A stretch of 5,950 bases of DNA, taken from Candidatus Sulfotelmatobacter sp. GTDB lineage: Bacteria; Acidobacteriota; Terriglobia; Terriglobales; Acidobacteriaceae. The number at the start of each line of letters is the position of its first letter. Positions within the stretch are counted from its first letter, which is position 1. The notes beneath the pieces are model-generated. The model saw only the letters and a program-made list of their open reading frames with translations. It did no database searches and had not been told where the DNA came from. Below are positions 1-5,950 of this stretch, one piece after another. The translations under genes and the position numbers were made by a program. The stretch is taken from assembly GCA_030049565.1 (NCBI GenBank), contig JASIKQ010000193.1, forward strand, positions 1 to 5,950. Direction: 5' to 3'.

Positions 1-835
1 CAAATGCCGCAACCAATATGAACACCACCCCCACCGTCCCGGGAATCACCGCCCCGGGATGATTAAACTCCGCATAGAGCGCGAGCGCGCCGATGGCCAG
101 CAAAATAAACGCGACGTTCGGGTCCATGAGGTAGTTCAGGATTTCTTCCTTGAGCGTCATTCCGAACGGCGCTACAGGCTGACCCACGAGGTTGAGAGTA
201 ACTTGCGCTCCATCGAAGCGTTTGACCGGTTTGCCTTCCATCTGGCGGAAAAGATCGGCCTCGCTTCCGGCAATGTAATCGATGAGGTGCTGCGACAGGG
301 CTTCCTGGTCGGTGAACGACTTCGATTCGCGCACCGCGCTTTCCGCCAGGGCGACGTTGCGCCCGCGGCGTGAAACTACCGACCGCATTAGCGCGGCGGC
401 ATCGTTTTCGATCTTCTGCTTCATCTCGTCGTCGGGCTTCACCGATGTCGGTCCAAACAGCATCACCGGATGCGCCGCTCCCGCGTTGGTACCCGGCGCC
501 ATGGCCGCCACGTCGGCCGCTTCCAGAATGAAAATTCCCGCCGATCCCGCCCTCGCCCCGCTCGGCGCGACATAAATAATGACCGGAACTTTGGAAGTCG
601 TGATCTTCTCGATGATCTGCCGCGTCGACTCGACTAATCCTCCCGGCGTATTCATCTCGATCAATACCGCTTGGTCGCCGCGCCGCGCGGCTTCATCAAT
701 CGCGCGCGCGATGTATTCCTCGGTGATCGGCTGAATCGTGTCGTCGACGACGATTTTCAGCACCTCGGCACGCGCGGCGGTGCCGAGGAGCAGGAAAACA
801 AGCAATCCTGGGAAAATTTGCCAAATACGCGTCAT
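1..835 (-). CDS. nfeD: NfeD-family membrane-bound serine protease (ClpP-class), 3' part cut by window edge
   Basis: I translated this by eye from the ATG at 835-833; it stays open for 278 codons to the window edge. Residues 1-23 form a signal peptide (MTRIWQ, hydrophobic core, then AARA before E24). A ClpP/crotonase-like protease domain follows: MNTPGG at 61-66, the nucleophile loop GARAGSAG with Ser98 as the likely catalytic serine, and PGTNAGAAHPV at about 114-124, which is typical of NfeD1b/STOPP proteins. Lys139 or Lys141, before the ENDAAA segment, are candidates for the dyad lysine. From about 241 a hydrophobic membrane region starts (NVAFILLAIGALALY, then NHPG and a second segment). 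The C-terminal OB-fold NfeD domain expected in roughly 440-residue homologues lies outside the window. Characterised relatives cleave membrane proteins such as stomatins and act in membrane quality control. No Shine-Dalgarno precedes the ATG; 47 bp after ndh on the same strand suggests an operon. The family call is firm, the substrate unknown. Confidence 0.93.
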   Translation of the reverse strand, partial: MTRIWQIFPGLLVFLLLGTAARAEVLKIVVDDTIQPITEEYIARAIDEAARRGDQAVLIEMNTPGGLVESTRQIIEKITTSKVPVIIYVAPSGARAGSAGIFILEAADVAAMAPGTNAGAAHPVMLFGPTSVKPDDEMKQKIENDAAALMRSVVSRRGRNVALAESAVRESKSFTDQEALSQHLIDYIAGSEADLFRQMEGKPVKRFDGAQVTLNLVGQPVAPFGMTLKEEILNYLMDPNVAFILLAIGALALYAEFNHPGAVIPGTVGVVFILVAAF

Positions 836-882
836 AAATTACGCAAGCGCAGCGACAGCCGAATTACAACTCTATTCTCGCT

Positions 883-2253
883 CTATTTGCGAGCTGCCGC
901 AGAGATTTCTCGCTCCGCTGGCTCGCCCTCGGGATGGTCAAATTTCGCATCGTGCCATCCCGGAAGCTTGGTGCTTCCCGTGATCAGCCGCGCTCCCCGC
1001 TCATAGGTAAAGTACGACCAGGCCCACTGGATGAACACCAGCATGCGATTCTGAAAGCCGATCAGAAAGAAAATGTGGACAAACAACCATGTCAGCCAGG
1101 CAATGTAACCGGAAATGTGAATCCTGCCAAAGTCTGCTACAGCTGCCGCGCGCCCAATGGTGGCAAGGTTGCCTTTGTCGTGATAATGGAAAGCTGGGCG
1201 CGACTGCGCCACGCCGGCTTCCTTTCCCATTTCCCGGCGAATCAAGTGCGCGACGAACCGCCCTTGCTGAATCGCGACTTGCGCCACCCCGGGCAGCAGT
1301 TTCCCGGATGCATCCTTGAGCGCAGCAAGATCTCCGATAACAAAAACCTCAGGGTGGCCGGGCAGGCTCAAATCCGGTTGCACCAGCACGCGCCCGGCAC
1401 GATCGACGGGCACGCCCAATTCTTTCCCCAGCGGCGAAGCCGCCACGCCCGCAGCCCACAGAATTACAGCCGCTTCCATTCTGGCCTCGCCCATGTAAAT
1501 TACGCCGGGCTCAATCCTGGTCACCATGGTGGAAGTGAGCACCTCGACGCCAAGCCGCTGGAGTTGTTGGAGCGCGCTGCGCGAGAGATCCTGCGGATAC
1601 GATGGCAGCACATGCTCGCCGCCTTCGATCAAATGAATCCGCGCCCGCCGCGGATCGATCGCGCGAAAATCATGGGCGAGAGCATGGCGGCAGATCTCCG
1701 CCAGCGTGCCGGCCAGTTCTACTCCAGTTGGTCCGGCGCCAACCACCGCGAAATTTAGCGGCACTGCCGTTTCCCCGGCCGCGGCTCTCCGCTCCGCAAG
1801 TTCGAAGGCCAGCAAAACTCGTCGCCTGATTTCAAGCGCGTCCTCAATGTTTTTTAATCCCGGCGCAAGCGCCTCCCATTCTTCATGCCCGAAATATGCA
1901 TGGCTGGCGCCGGCAGCGATAATGAGGAAGTCGTAAGCAATTTCGTGATCTGAAGCCTTCACCATCTTGCGAGCCAGATCAAAACCTGTTACTTCCGCCA
2001 TCAGCACTTCAATGTTTTTGTGCCCGCTCAAAATGGAGCGGATGGGCGTCGCAATTTCTCCGGGTGACAGTCCGGCAGTTGCTACCTGGTAAAGAAGCGG
2101 TTGAAAAGTGTGATGATTCCTGCGATCGATAACGGTAATGTTTACTGGCGCGCTCGCCAGCGTCTGCGCTGCGTTCAGCCCGCCGAATCCGGCTCCCACA
2201 ATCACCACGCGCGGCACTGTTTTGATTTCAGATTGTGTAGCCTTGCTGTTCAT
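883..2253 (-). CDS. ndh: Type II NADH dehydrogenase (NDH-2, NADH:quinone oxidoreductase)
   Basis: This 456-residue flavoprotein matches the usual NDH-2 length. It transfers electrons from NADH through FAD to membrane quinone without pumping protons, at the cytoplasmic face of the inner membrane. The FAD-binding Rossmann fold has GAGFGG at 20-25 and ends in Asp43, placed to bind the ribose. The second, NADH-binding Rossmann fold has GAGPTG at 172-177 followed by Glu179. The family FAD motif VIGD ends at Asp308, and AQVAIQQG at 324-331 is the quinone-site signature. The C-terminal third has a hydrophobic stretch from about 383 to 425 (WLTWLFVHIFFLIGF, then WAWSYFTY) that should anchor the enzyme to the membrane. 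The ATG at 2253 is preceded by a GAGAGAGG purine run close to the start, a usable ribosome site. It is probably the first gene of an operon with nfeD and is divergent from the membrane protein gene. Sulfide:quinone reductase-like proteins are the nearest alternative, but the motifs fit NDH-2 better. Confidence 0.95.
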   Translation of the reverse strand: MNSKATQSEIKTVPRVVIVGAGFGGLNAAQTLASAPVNITVIDRRNHHTFQPLLYQVATAGLSPGEIATPIRSILSGHKNIEVLMAEVTGFDLARKMVKASDHEIAYDFLIIAAGASHAYFGHEEWEALAPGLKNIEDALEIRRRVLLAFELAERRAAAGETAVPLNFAVVGAGPTGVELAGTLAEICRHALAHDFRAIDPRRARIHLIEGGEHVLPSYPQDLSRSALQQLQRLGVEVLTSTMVTRIEPGVIYMGEARMEAAVILWAAGVAASPLGKELGVPVDRAGRVLVQPDLSLPGHPEVFVIGDLAALKDASGKLLPGVAQVAIQQGRFVAHLIRREMGKEAGVAQSRPAFHYHDKGNLATIGRAAAVADFGRIHISGYIAWLTWLFVHIFFLIGFQNRMLVFIQWAWSYFTYERGARLITGSTKLPGWHDAKFDHPEGEPAEREISAAARK

Positions 2254-2321
2254 GGCCTCTCTCTATAAGATTCAGCGCGATGGCAATCGGCTCAACAAGA
2301 CCGGCAGCGGAGTCATCGTGG
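2254..2321. promoter_or_regulatory. Compact divergent intergenic/promoter region
   Basis: This 68-bp gap between the ndh ATG and the preferred start of the membrane protein gene must carry, or overlap, the promoters for both directions. A weak sigma70-like pair reading right is TTGCTG at 2243-2248 and TAAGAT at 2266-2271 with a 17-bp spacer; it lies partly inside the ndh start. On the minus strand only an AT-rich TTATAG patch is visible, without a convincing -35. No operator-like palindrome was seen. The location is informative, but the individual boxes are low confidence. Confidence 0.3.
2309..2312 (+). promoter_or_regulatory. Ribosome binding site (GGAG) deciding the start at 2322
   Basis: GGAG ends 9 bases before the ATG at 2322, which is good spacing. 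The in-frame upstream ATG at 2280 has no purine-rich site before it. This is the reason for preferring 2322 as the start of the membrane protein gene. Confidence 0.5.
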
Positions 2322-3923
2322 ATGCGCTGGTTTGTCCCATCGGCGGCCGACATTATTTTTGTTGCCTTGCTCGCCCTTTTAACCTTCACTTCAATTTCGA
2401 CGAGGCTGCTGGGCGATGCCGGCATCGGCTGGCACATCCGCACCGGCCAAATAATTTTGGCAACCCATTCGGTTCCCCACTTCGATCCATTTTCATCAAG
2501 CATGAGCAGTCATCCCTGGTTTGCCTGGGAGTGGCTGTACGACATCGTTGTAGGATGGCTGGACACAATAGCCGGGTTGAATGGAGTTGTGTTTCTTACT
2601 GCGGTCATCATCGCCGCAGTATTTGCCTGGACATTCCGGTCACTATTGCGGCGCGGCACGAACCTGGTGCTCGCAGTAATCCTGATGCTATTAGCGGCAT
2701 CAGCGGCGATGATCCATTTCCAGGCAAGGCCGCATGTGGTGAGCTGGCTCTTTGCGCTGACCTGGTTCTGGATTCTGGAGTCGTCCGGCAACGAGGCCGG
2801 CCGGAACAAATTTCCAGGCAGCGAATCCCCCGGACACTACGATGCTCCCCTGTGGATCTTGCCTCCCACGATGCTCGCCTGGGTCAACCTGCACGGCGGA
2901 TTTCTGACCGGCTTCGTGCTGCTAGGAATTTATTGGATAAGCGCCGCGTGGCATTGGCTAACCACCGGCCAAGATCGATTCCCAGACATTTTGCAGAAAC
3001 TCCGGGCAAGACGGCGCGTGCGAATCCTAACGCTGATTGGCTTTCTCAGCGCGCTCCTCACCCTCGCCAACCCGTACGGCTACAGGCTTCACATCCACAT
3101 CTACCGTTATCTTTCCAATCGCTTCCTAATGAATCACATCGATGAGTTTCAATCTCCGAACTTTCATTACATCGCCCAGAAGTGCTTCGCTGTCCTGCTG
3201 CTGCTGGCTTTGCTTGCCCTGGCAGCAAAGGGACGCGAATCGACTGTGAGCCACCGCCTGCTCATATTATCGGCAGTTTTCTCAGGACTCTATGCGGCAC
3301 GAAACATTCCAGTCTCATCCCTGCTTGTGATTCTGGTAATGGGACCGTGGCTGTCCGGAGCGATGCAGAGATTCGCGCTGGGCAGCGAAACGATGCAAAG
3401 CGCAAGCGGAGGATTGCCATCAGCCAACTTCCTCGACCGCATGCAAACCATCGAGCTTGGCCTCCGCGGTCATCTCTGGCCGATCGCGGCGATCGTACTC
3501 ATCGGTTGGATTGCGATACACGATGGCAAGCTGGGCCCGATGCCGCTGATGGACGCTCATTTCGACGCCAATCGCTTTCCCGTCGCGGCAGTGAGTTATT
3601 TCGAGAAACAGGCTGTGCAAGGTCCAATATTGGCCCCCGATTATTGGGGCGGATATTTGATTTACGGGCTGTATCCACGCGCCAAAGTCGTGCTTGATGA
3701 CCGCCACGATTTTTATGGCGAGGAGTTCCTGAGGTCCTATTTGAAGATGGTGCACGTGGAGCCGGGATGGCAGGAATTTATTCAGCACAATCAACCGGCC
3801 TGCATAATCTCCCCCAAAGATTCCGCCCTGGCCAACATTCTTCTCGAAACCCCCGTCTGGCGCCCGGTCTACAGTGACGATGTGGCAATTGTCTTTTTGC
3901 CCGCTGGCACGTCACGGAAATAG
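2322..3923 (+). CDS. Polytopic membrane protein with GT-C-like features and soluble C-terminal domain
   Basis: The product has 533 residues, or 547 if translation starts at the ATG at 2280; 2322 is preferred for its GGAG site, and the protein then begins right at its first membrane helix (about 9-27). That helix is followed by an extracytoplasmic loop with GDAGIGWH at 31-38, VPHFDPFS at 51-58 and WFAWEWL at 66-72. An acidic residue (Asp32) just after the first helix is the layout of GT-C glycosyltransferases, so a sugar-transfer role from a lipid-linked donor is possible but inferred. Several more helices follow, with ARPH at 135-138, WVNLHGG at 187-193 and NPYG after a hydrophobic stretch. 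The last ~115 residues (419-533) are soluble, with WGGYLIY at 442-448 and DDRHDFYG at 459-466. I recognise this combination as a widespread uncharacterised bacterial membrane family without an assigned substrate. It appears monocistronic: divergent from ndh and followed by a long gene-free stretch. Confidence 0.88.
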   Translation: MRWFVPSAADIIFVALLALLTFTSISTRLLGDAGIGWHIRTGQIILATHSVPHFDPFSSSMSSHPWFAWEWLYDIVVGWLDTIAGLNGVVFLTAVIIAAVFAWTFRSLLRRGTNLVLAVILMLLAASAAMIHFQARPHVVSWLFALTWFWILESSGNEAGRNKFPGSESPGHYDAPLWILPPTMLAWVNLHGGFLTGFVLLGIYWISAAWHWLTTGQDRFPDILQKLRARRRVRILTLIGFLSALLTLANPYGYRLHIHIYRYLSNRFLMNHIDEFQSPNFHYIAQKCFAVLLLLALLALAAKGRESTVSHRLLILSAVFSGLYAARNIPVSSLLVILVMGPWLSGAMQRFALGSETMQSASGGLPSANFLDRMQTIELGLRGHLWPIAAIVLIGWIAIHDGKLGPMPLMDAHFDANRFPVAAVSYFEKQAVQGPILAPDYWGGYLIYGLYPRAKVVLDDRHDFYGEEFLRSYLKMVHVEPGWQEFIQHNQPACIISPKDSALANILLETPVWRPVYSDDVAIVFLPAGTSRK

Positions 3924-3943
3924 CCGCGCCTATCCTCGCGTCT

Positions 3944-3975
3944 TTGGATGGTTTGCGCCGTTGGATGTTTGCGCC
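3944..3975 (+). repeat. Degenerate 17-bp direct repeat, two copies
   Basis: TTGGATG plus GTTTGCGCC at 3944-3959 is repeated as TTGGATG plus TTTGCGCC at 3961-3975, so the second copy differs only by loss of one G. A weaker echo, TTTGGCTGGCGC, follows directly. It begins 21 bases after the stop codon of the membrane protein gene and looks like a small duplication by slippage. No function can be assigned. Confidence 0.6.
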
Positions 3976-4004
3976 TTTGGCTGGCGCTGCGGTTCACCTG
4001 CGAT

Positions 4005-4034
4005 AAAGGCTTTTCCTTTGATCGGCTTTAGCCG
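4005..4034. repeat. Two adjacent small inverted repeats (hairpins)
   Basis: AAAGG (4005-4009) pairs with CCTTT (4015-4019) across a 5-base loop. Immediately after, CGGCT (4023-4027) pairs with AGCCG (4030-4034) across TT. The second can alternatively use ATCGG at 4021-4025 with CCGAT at 4044-4048. The pair lies 80-110 bp downstream of the membrane protein stop codon. It could protect a transcript 3' end or be a short dispersed palindromic element. With no T-run after it, it is not a classical intrinsic terminator. Confidence 0.45.
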
Positions 4035-4441
4035 GTGTCTGATCCGATTGAAAAGGGGCAGCCCGCGCGCAATACCGCCGTCGAAGCGCCGGAAACTGAA
4101 ATCCAGGTTGCGCTACCCCTGCGTTCGCGTGCTGTTTTTGTGTATGGACGCGGCCCGGCATAACAAACTCGCGCCAGAATGTCCTAACAAGTTTCGCTTT
4201 TCCGAACAGAAAAATGCAATCGTCCGCTTTTGCATACGGGTTAAAGTTAAATCTCCAGATTTACCGCATCTTGCATAAAACACGACAGATAATAGATCGT
4301 GAATTGAGCGCTTCTGTTCCGATTCTGTAACAGCGACTAATTTTTCTGCGGGCCGATTGCAATTTGGATTAGAACTTCCGACATTCGATTTCGGAGAACG
4401 TTGCGTGTAAGCTCCGAATTCAATTTGTATCCGCGCCATTG

Positions 4442-4546
4442 CAGTTTCCTGGCCTCGCGCACTTCAGTTTCCTGGCCTCGCCCACTTCAGTTTCTTGGCC
4501 TCGCGCACTTCAGTTTCCTGGCCTCGCGCACTTCAGTTTCCTGGCC
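4442..4546 (+). repeat. 23-bp tandem repeat, four full copies plus a 13-bp partial copy
   Basis: Copies lie at 4442-4464, 4465-4487, 4488-4510 and 4511-4533, and the first 13 bases recur at 4534-4546. Each begins CAGTTTCCTGGCC and ends TCGCGCACTT. Copies 1 and 4 are identical; copy 2 has one G-to-C change in the CGCGC part and copy 3 one C-to-T change (CTTGG for CCTGG). The period of 23 is not a multiple of three, so the region is not a repetitive protein. Copies abut without spacers, so it is not a CRISPR array. The array ends 29 bp before the ATG of the di-heme gene and therefore probably lies in its promoter or 5' untranslated region. Confidence 0.95.
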
Positions 4547-4564
4547 GTAAGAAAAAATCCTCAA

Positions 4565-4570
4565 AAGGAG
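4565..4570 (+). promoter_or_regulatory. Strong Shine-Dalgarno (AAGGAG) of the di-heme gene
   Basis: AAGGAG sits 5 bases before the ATG at 4576, within an A-rich leader, and is the strongest ribosome site in the window. It supports 4576 as the start even though this gives an unusually long N-terminus ahead of the signal peptide core. A small hairpin, TCCT (4558-4561) with AGGA (4566-4569), overlaps it. Confidence 0.75.
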
Positions 4571-4643
4571 AAGCTATGTTCCGCTCAATGCAATGCACTC
4601 CCCCAGCGGGGGAGGCAAGACGGCATTTCCCCCGCTTCCTCCT
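4566..4643 (+). promoter_or_regulatory. Possible alternative RNA hairpins over the start of the di-heme gene
   Basis: Hairpin A is a perfect 7-bp stem: CTCCCCC at 4598-4604 with GGGGGAG at 4608-4614 and loop AGC. Hairpin B uses the same G-run: AGCGGGGGA at 4605-4613 pairs perfectly with TCCCCCGCT at 4628-4636, extendable by two G-U pairs. In addition AGGAGAAGC at 4566-4574, which contains most of the Shine-Dalgarno, can pair with 4634-4643 (GCTTC, one bulged C, TCCT). That helix is compatible with A but excludes B. The complementarity is seen directly; any switching role is inference, and purine/pyrimidine runs make chance pairing fairly likely. Confidence 0.35.
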
Positions 4644-5950
4644 CGGGATTTCAGGTCCCGTAAATCCCTATCGCAGTGTCGGAAACAGGTTGGTTTTCGA
4701 ACAAGGTGCAGTAAGAACGGCGTCGATTTTGGCGATGACGGTGCTGTTTTTCGCGGGAACGGCGTGGGCTCAAACCGACCCTGGAGTTCAGAGCGCCAGC
4801 CGTGGCACGGGCGCAACCATCATCAATCCGGCGAATGACCCCAACGGCTTCACTGCGTTTTTCAACGACGGTCTCAATCGCTTTCAGGAGGTGGAAACGG
4901 TTTCCAACTCCGCTAACACCGGCCTCGGTCCGCGTTTTAACTCGAATCAGTGCAGCTCGTGTCACGCACAACCTGCGGTTGGCGGGTCAGGCGCCGCCGT
5001 CAATCCACAATACCTGTTCATCAGCAGTGGCGTCGCACCCAACGACACCATGCCGTCTTTTATTACCGCCAATGGTCCAACACTCGAAGCACGCGCTCCG
5101 TTCTTTCTGACTTCCGGGGGAGCGGTGAACAAAAAAGCTCCCAACGGCGGTGTGGAAGACTTGTTCACCGTTAGCGGTCGTTCGGATGCAGGCGGCTGCA
5201 GCTTGGCGCAGCCCAATTTCGCTGCATACCAGGCGGTGAACGATCTCATTTTCCGCATTCCCACGCCGGTTTTTGGCGCGGGCTTGATTGAAAACCTGGA
5301 TGATTCAACTCTGTTAGCCAATCAAGCAGTGAATCTCAACAACACCGTTGGCATTGCCGGCACTTTTAACCACAACGGCAACGACGGCACCATCACCCGT
5401 TTCGGCTGGAAGGCGCAGAACAAGTCGCTGCACATCTTCGCCGGTGAGGCTTACAACGTGGAGATGGGCGTCAGCAATGAGCTGTTTCCCCAAGACAGAC
5501 CCTTGCCGGAAGAAGAGCAGAGCTTTGGGCTGCCGACGAGTTGCTTAAACCTCACTGGGACCGGCTACCCCGAAGATACATCCAATCCGACTCAGACGAC
5601 GAATGCCGCCGTGCTCGATGATGTCTCGGCATTTGCCAACTTCATGCGATTCCTGGCTCCTCCGCCGACTGGTAGCGTGGTGCTGGATGGAGCGCAGGTT
5701 CCAGCCTCCATGATCGCCGATGGCAGCGCACTGTTTAGCTCGATTGGCTGCGCGACCTGCCATAATCCGACGCCGGGCACGACACAAGTGTCAAACTTCG
5801 CGCCAGCGCTCAGCAATGTCCCGGTGAATGCGTTTTCGGACCTTGAGATCCACAACATGGGCACTCGTCTGGCGGATAACGTTACCCAGGGCAGCGCTGG
5901 TGGAGATCAATTCCGCACAGCTCCTTTGTGGGGTCTGGGACAGCGAATCT
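4576..5950 (+). CDS. Secreted di-heme oxidoreductase (DHOR/DUF1111 family), 3' end cut by window edge
   Basis: 458 codons are visible to the right edge. Residues 48-65 form a hydrophobic export signal ending AWA before Gln66. Two c-type heme sites follow, CSSCH at 126-130 and CATCH at 392-396, so the mature protein should be periplasmic or surface-exposed. Family features between and after them are RIPTPVFGAGLIE at 227-239, RFGWKAQ at 275-281, EMGVSNELFP at 296-305, HNMG at 426-429 and FRTAPLWGLG at 446-455. They match the di-heme oxidoreductase family (Pfam DHOR, formerly DUF1111), distantly related to di-heme cytochrome c peroxidases and MauG; substrates are mostly unknown. Only a few dozen residues should be missing. 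The start is well supported by AAGGAG, but it puts about 47 residues of unconserved-looking sequence before the signal. A TTG at 4690 is an alternative start with a weaker ribosome site. Its redox partner is not identifiable from the window. Confidence 0.92.
   Translation, partial: MFRSMQCTPPAGEARRHFPRFLLGISGPVNPYRSVGNRLVFEQGAVRTASILAMTVLFFAGTAWAQTDPGVQSASRGTGATIINPANDPNGFTAFFNDGLNRFQEVETVSNSANTGLGPRFNSNQCSSCHAQPAVGGSGAAVNPQYLFISSGVAPNDTMPSFITANGPTLEARAPFFLTSGGAVNKKAPNGGVEDLFTVSGRSDAGGCSLAQPNFAAYQAVNDLIFRIPTPVFGAGLIENLDDSTLLANQAVNLNNTVGIAGTFNHNGNDGTITRFGWKAQNKSLHIFAGEAYNVEMGVSNELFPQDRPLPEEEQSFGLPTSCLNLTGTGYPEDTSNPTQTTNAAVLDDVSAFANFMRFLAPPPTGSVVLDGAQVPASMIADGSALFSSIGCATCHNPTPGTTQVSNFAPALSNVPVNAFSDLEIHNMGTRLADNVTQGSAGGDQFRTAPLWGLGQRI

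Larger units (their letters stand above)
3924..4575. other. 652-bp intergenic region without a convincing gene
   Basis: No open frame here has a ribosome site, family motifs or sensible composition. The left part (3924-4140) is GC-rich, with a short direct repeat and two small hairpins. The middle (about 4180-4440) is noticeably AT-richer than the flanking genes, as expected for a promoter or 5' region of the downstream heme gene, but no well-spaced -35/-10 pair could be named with confidence. The right part is the 23-bp tandem repeat followed by an A-rich leader with a strong Shine-Dalgarno. No tRNA cloverleaf, and no hairpin followed by a T-run that would make a standard terminator, was seen. 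Confidence 0.7.

Noticed and set aside
59..575. Plus-strand open frames over the first 575 bases.
   Set aside because: They lie antisense to the NfeD-type gene, whose signal peptide, Ser98 loop and membrane segments make the minus strand the coding one.
934..1758. A 274-codon plus-strand open frame.
   Set aside because: It is antisense to ndh, whose protein carries all NDH-2 motifs. The plus-strand translation has no recognisable domain, and the long frame follows from GC-rich codon structure.
2138..3145. A 335-codon plus-strand open frame overlapping the ndh start and the membrane protein gene.
   Set aside because: It is a +1-frame shadow of the membrane protein gene, with a basic, low-complexity translation lacking membrane segments. 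The overlapping frame has coherent helices and conserved motifs.
4005..4034. Intrinsic terminator for the membrane protein gene.
   Set aside because: The stems are short (5 bp) and no T-run follows; the site is also 80 bp or more past the stop codon.
4271..4295. Promoter pair TTGCAT and GATAAT upstream of the di-heme gene.
   Set aside because: The spacer is only 11 bases, too short for a sigma70 promoter, and no better-spaced pair could be found nearby.
4113..4439. A 108-codon minus-strand open frame in the intergenic region.
   Set aside because: It has no ribosome site, no recognisable motif and an irregular composition; it is consistent with chance in AT-richer non-coding DNA.
4442..4546. 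CRISPR array.
   Set aside because: The 23-bp copies are directly adjacent with no unique spacers, and no cas genes are visible.
4439..4663. A plus-strand open frame giving a repetitive peptide (FPGLAHFSFLA-like).
   Set aside because: It is produced by reading through the 23-bp tandem repeat, whose period is not a multiple of three, and it ends inside the di-heme gene in the wrong frame.

Overview
The window reads as ordinary chromosomal DNA from a moderately GC-rich, respiring, Gram-negative-type bacterium. The gene types would suit Acidobacteriota or a similar soil lineage: a type II NADH dehydrogenase, an NfeD/ClpP-class membrane protease, a large GT-C-like membrane protein and a secreted di-heme oxidoreductase. 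That placement is inference from gene content and style, because no phylogenetic marker is present. I see no rRNA, tRNA, CRISPR array, transposase, integrase or attachment site.

Layout. Positions 1-2253 hold two minus-strand genes separated by 47 bp, very probably one operon. ndh (883-2253) comes first, followed by an nfeD-type membrane serine protease (1-835) that runs off the left edge. It is absent from simple stop-to-stop ORF lists only because its stop codon lies outside the window. Diverging from ndh, with 26-68 bp between start codons depending on the start used, is a long plus-strand gene (2322 or 2280 to 3923). It encodes a polytopic inner-membrane protein with a soluble C-terminal domain and GT-C-like features.

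Positions 3924-4575 (652 bp) contain no convincing gene. They hold a degenerate 17-bp direct repeat, two adjacent small hairpins, a relatively AT-rich stretch, and a striking 23-bp tandem repeat of four full copies plus a partial one (4442-4546). The repeat ends 29 bp before the last gene. That gene (4576 to beyond 5950) encodes an exported c-type di-heme oxidoreductase of the DHOR/DUF1111 family with CSSCH and CATCH heme sites. It is truncated by the right edge.

How the genes work together. ndh is a respiratory quinone reductase and the last gene is a periplasmic heme enzyme, so both belong broadly to redox metabolism. Nothing in the sequence shows that they are functionally coupled. The NfeD protein is a membrane quality-control type protease whose usual partner, a stomatin/slipin, is not seen here but could lie just left of the window.

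The most interesting non-coding signal is around the start of the di-heme gene. Besides the tandem repeat, its Shine-Dalgarno sequence and first codons can form two mutually exclusive RNA pairings, one of which hides the Shine-Dalgarno. This is a hypothesis from base complementarity only. I found no clear evidence of a wholly new multi-gene system.
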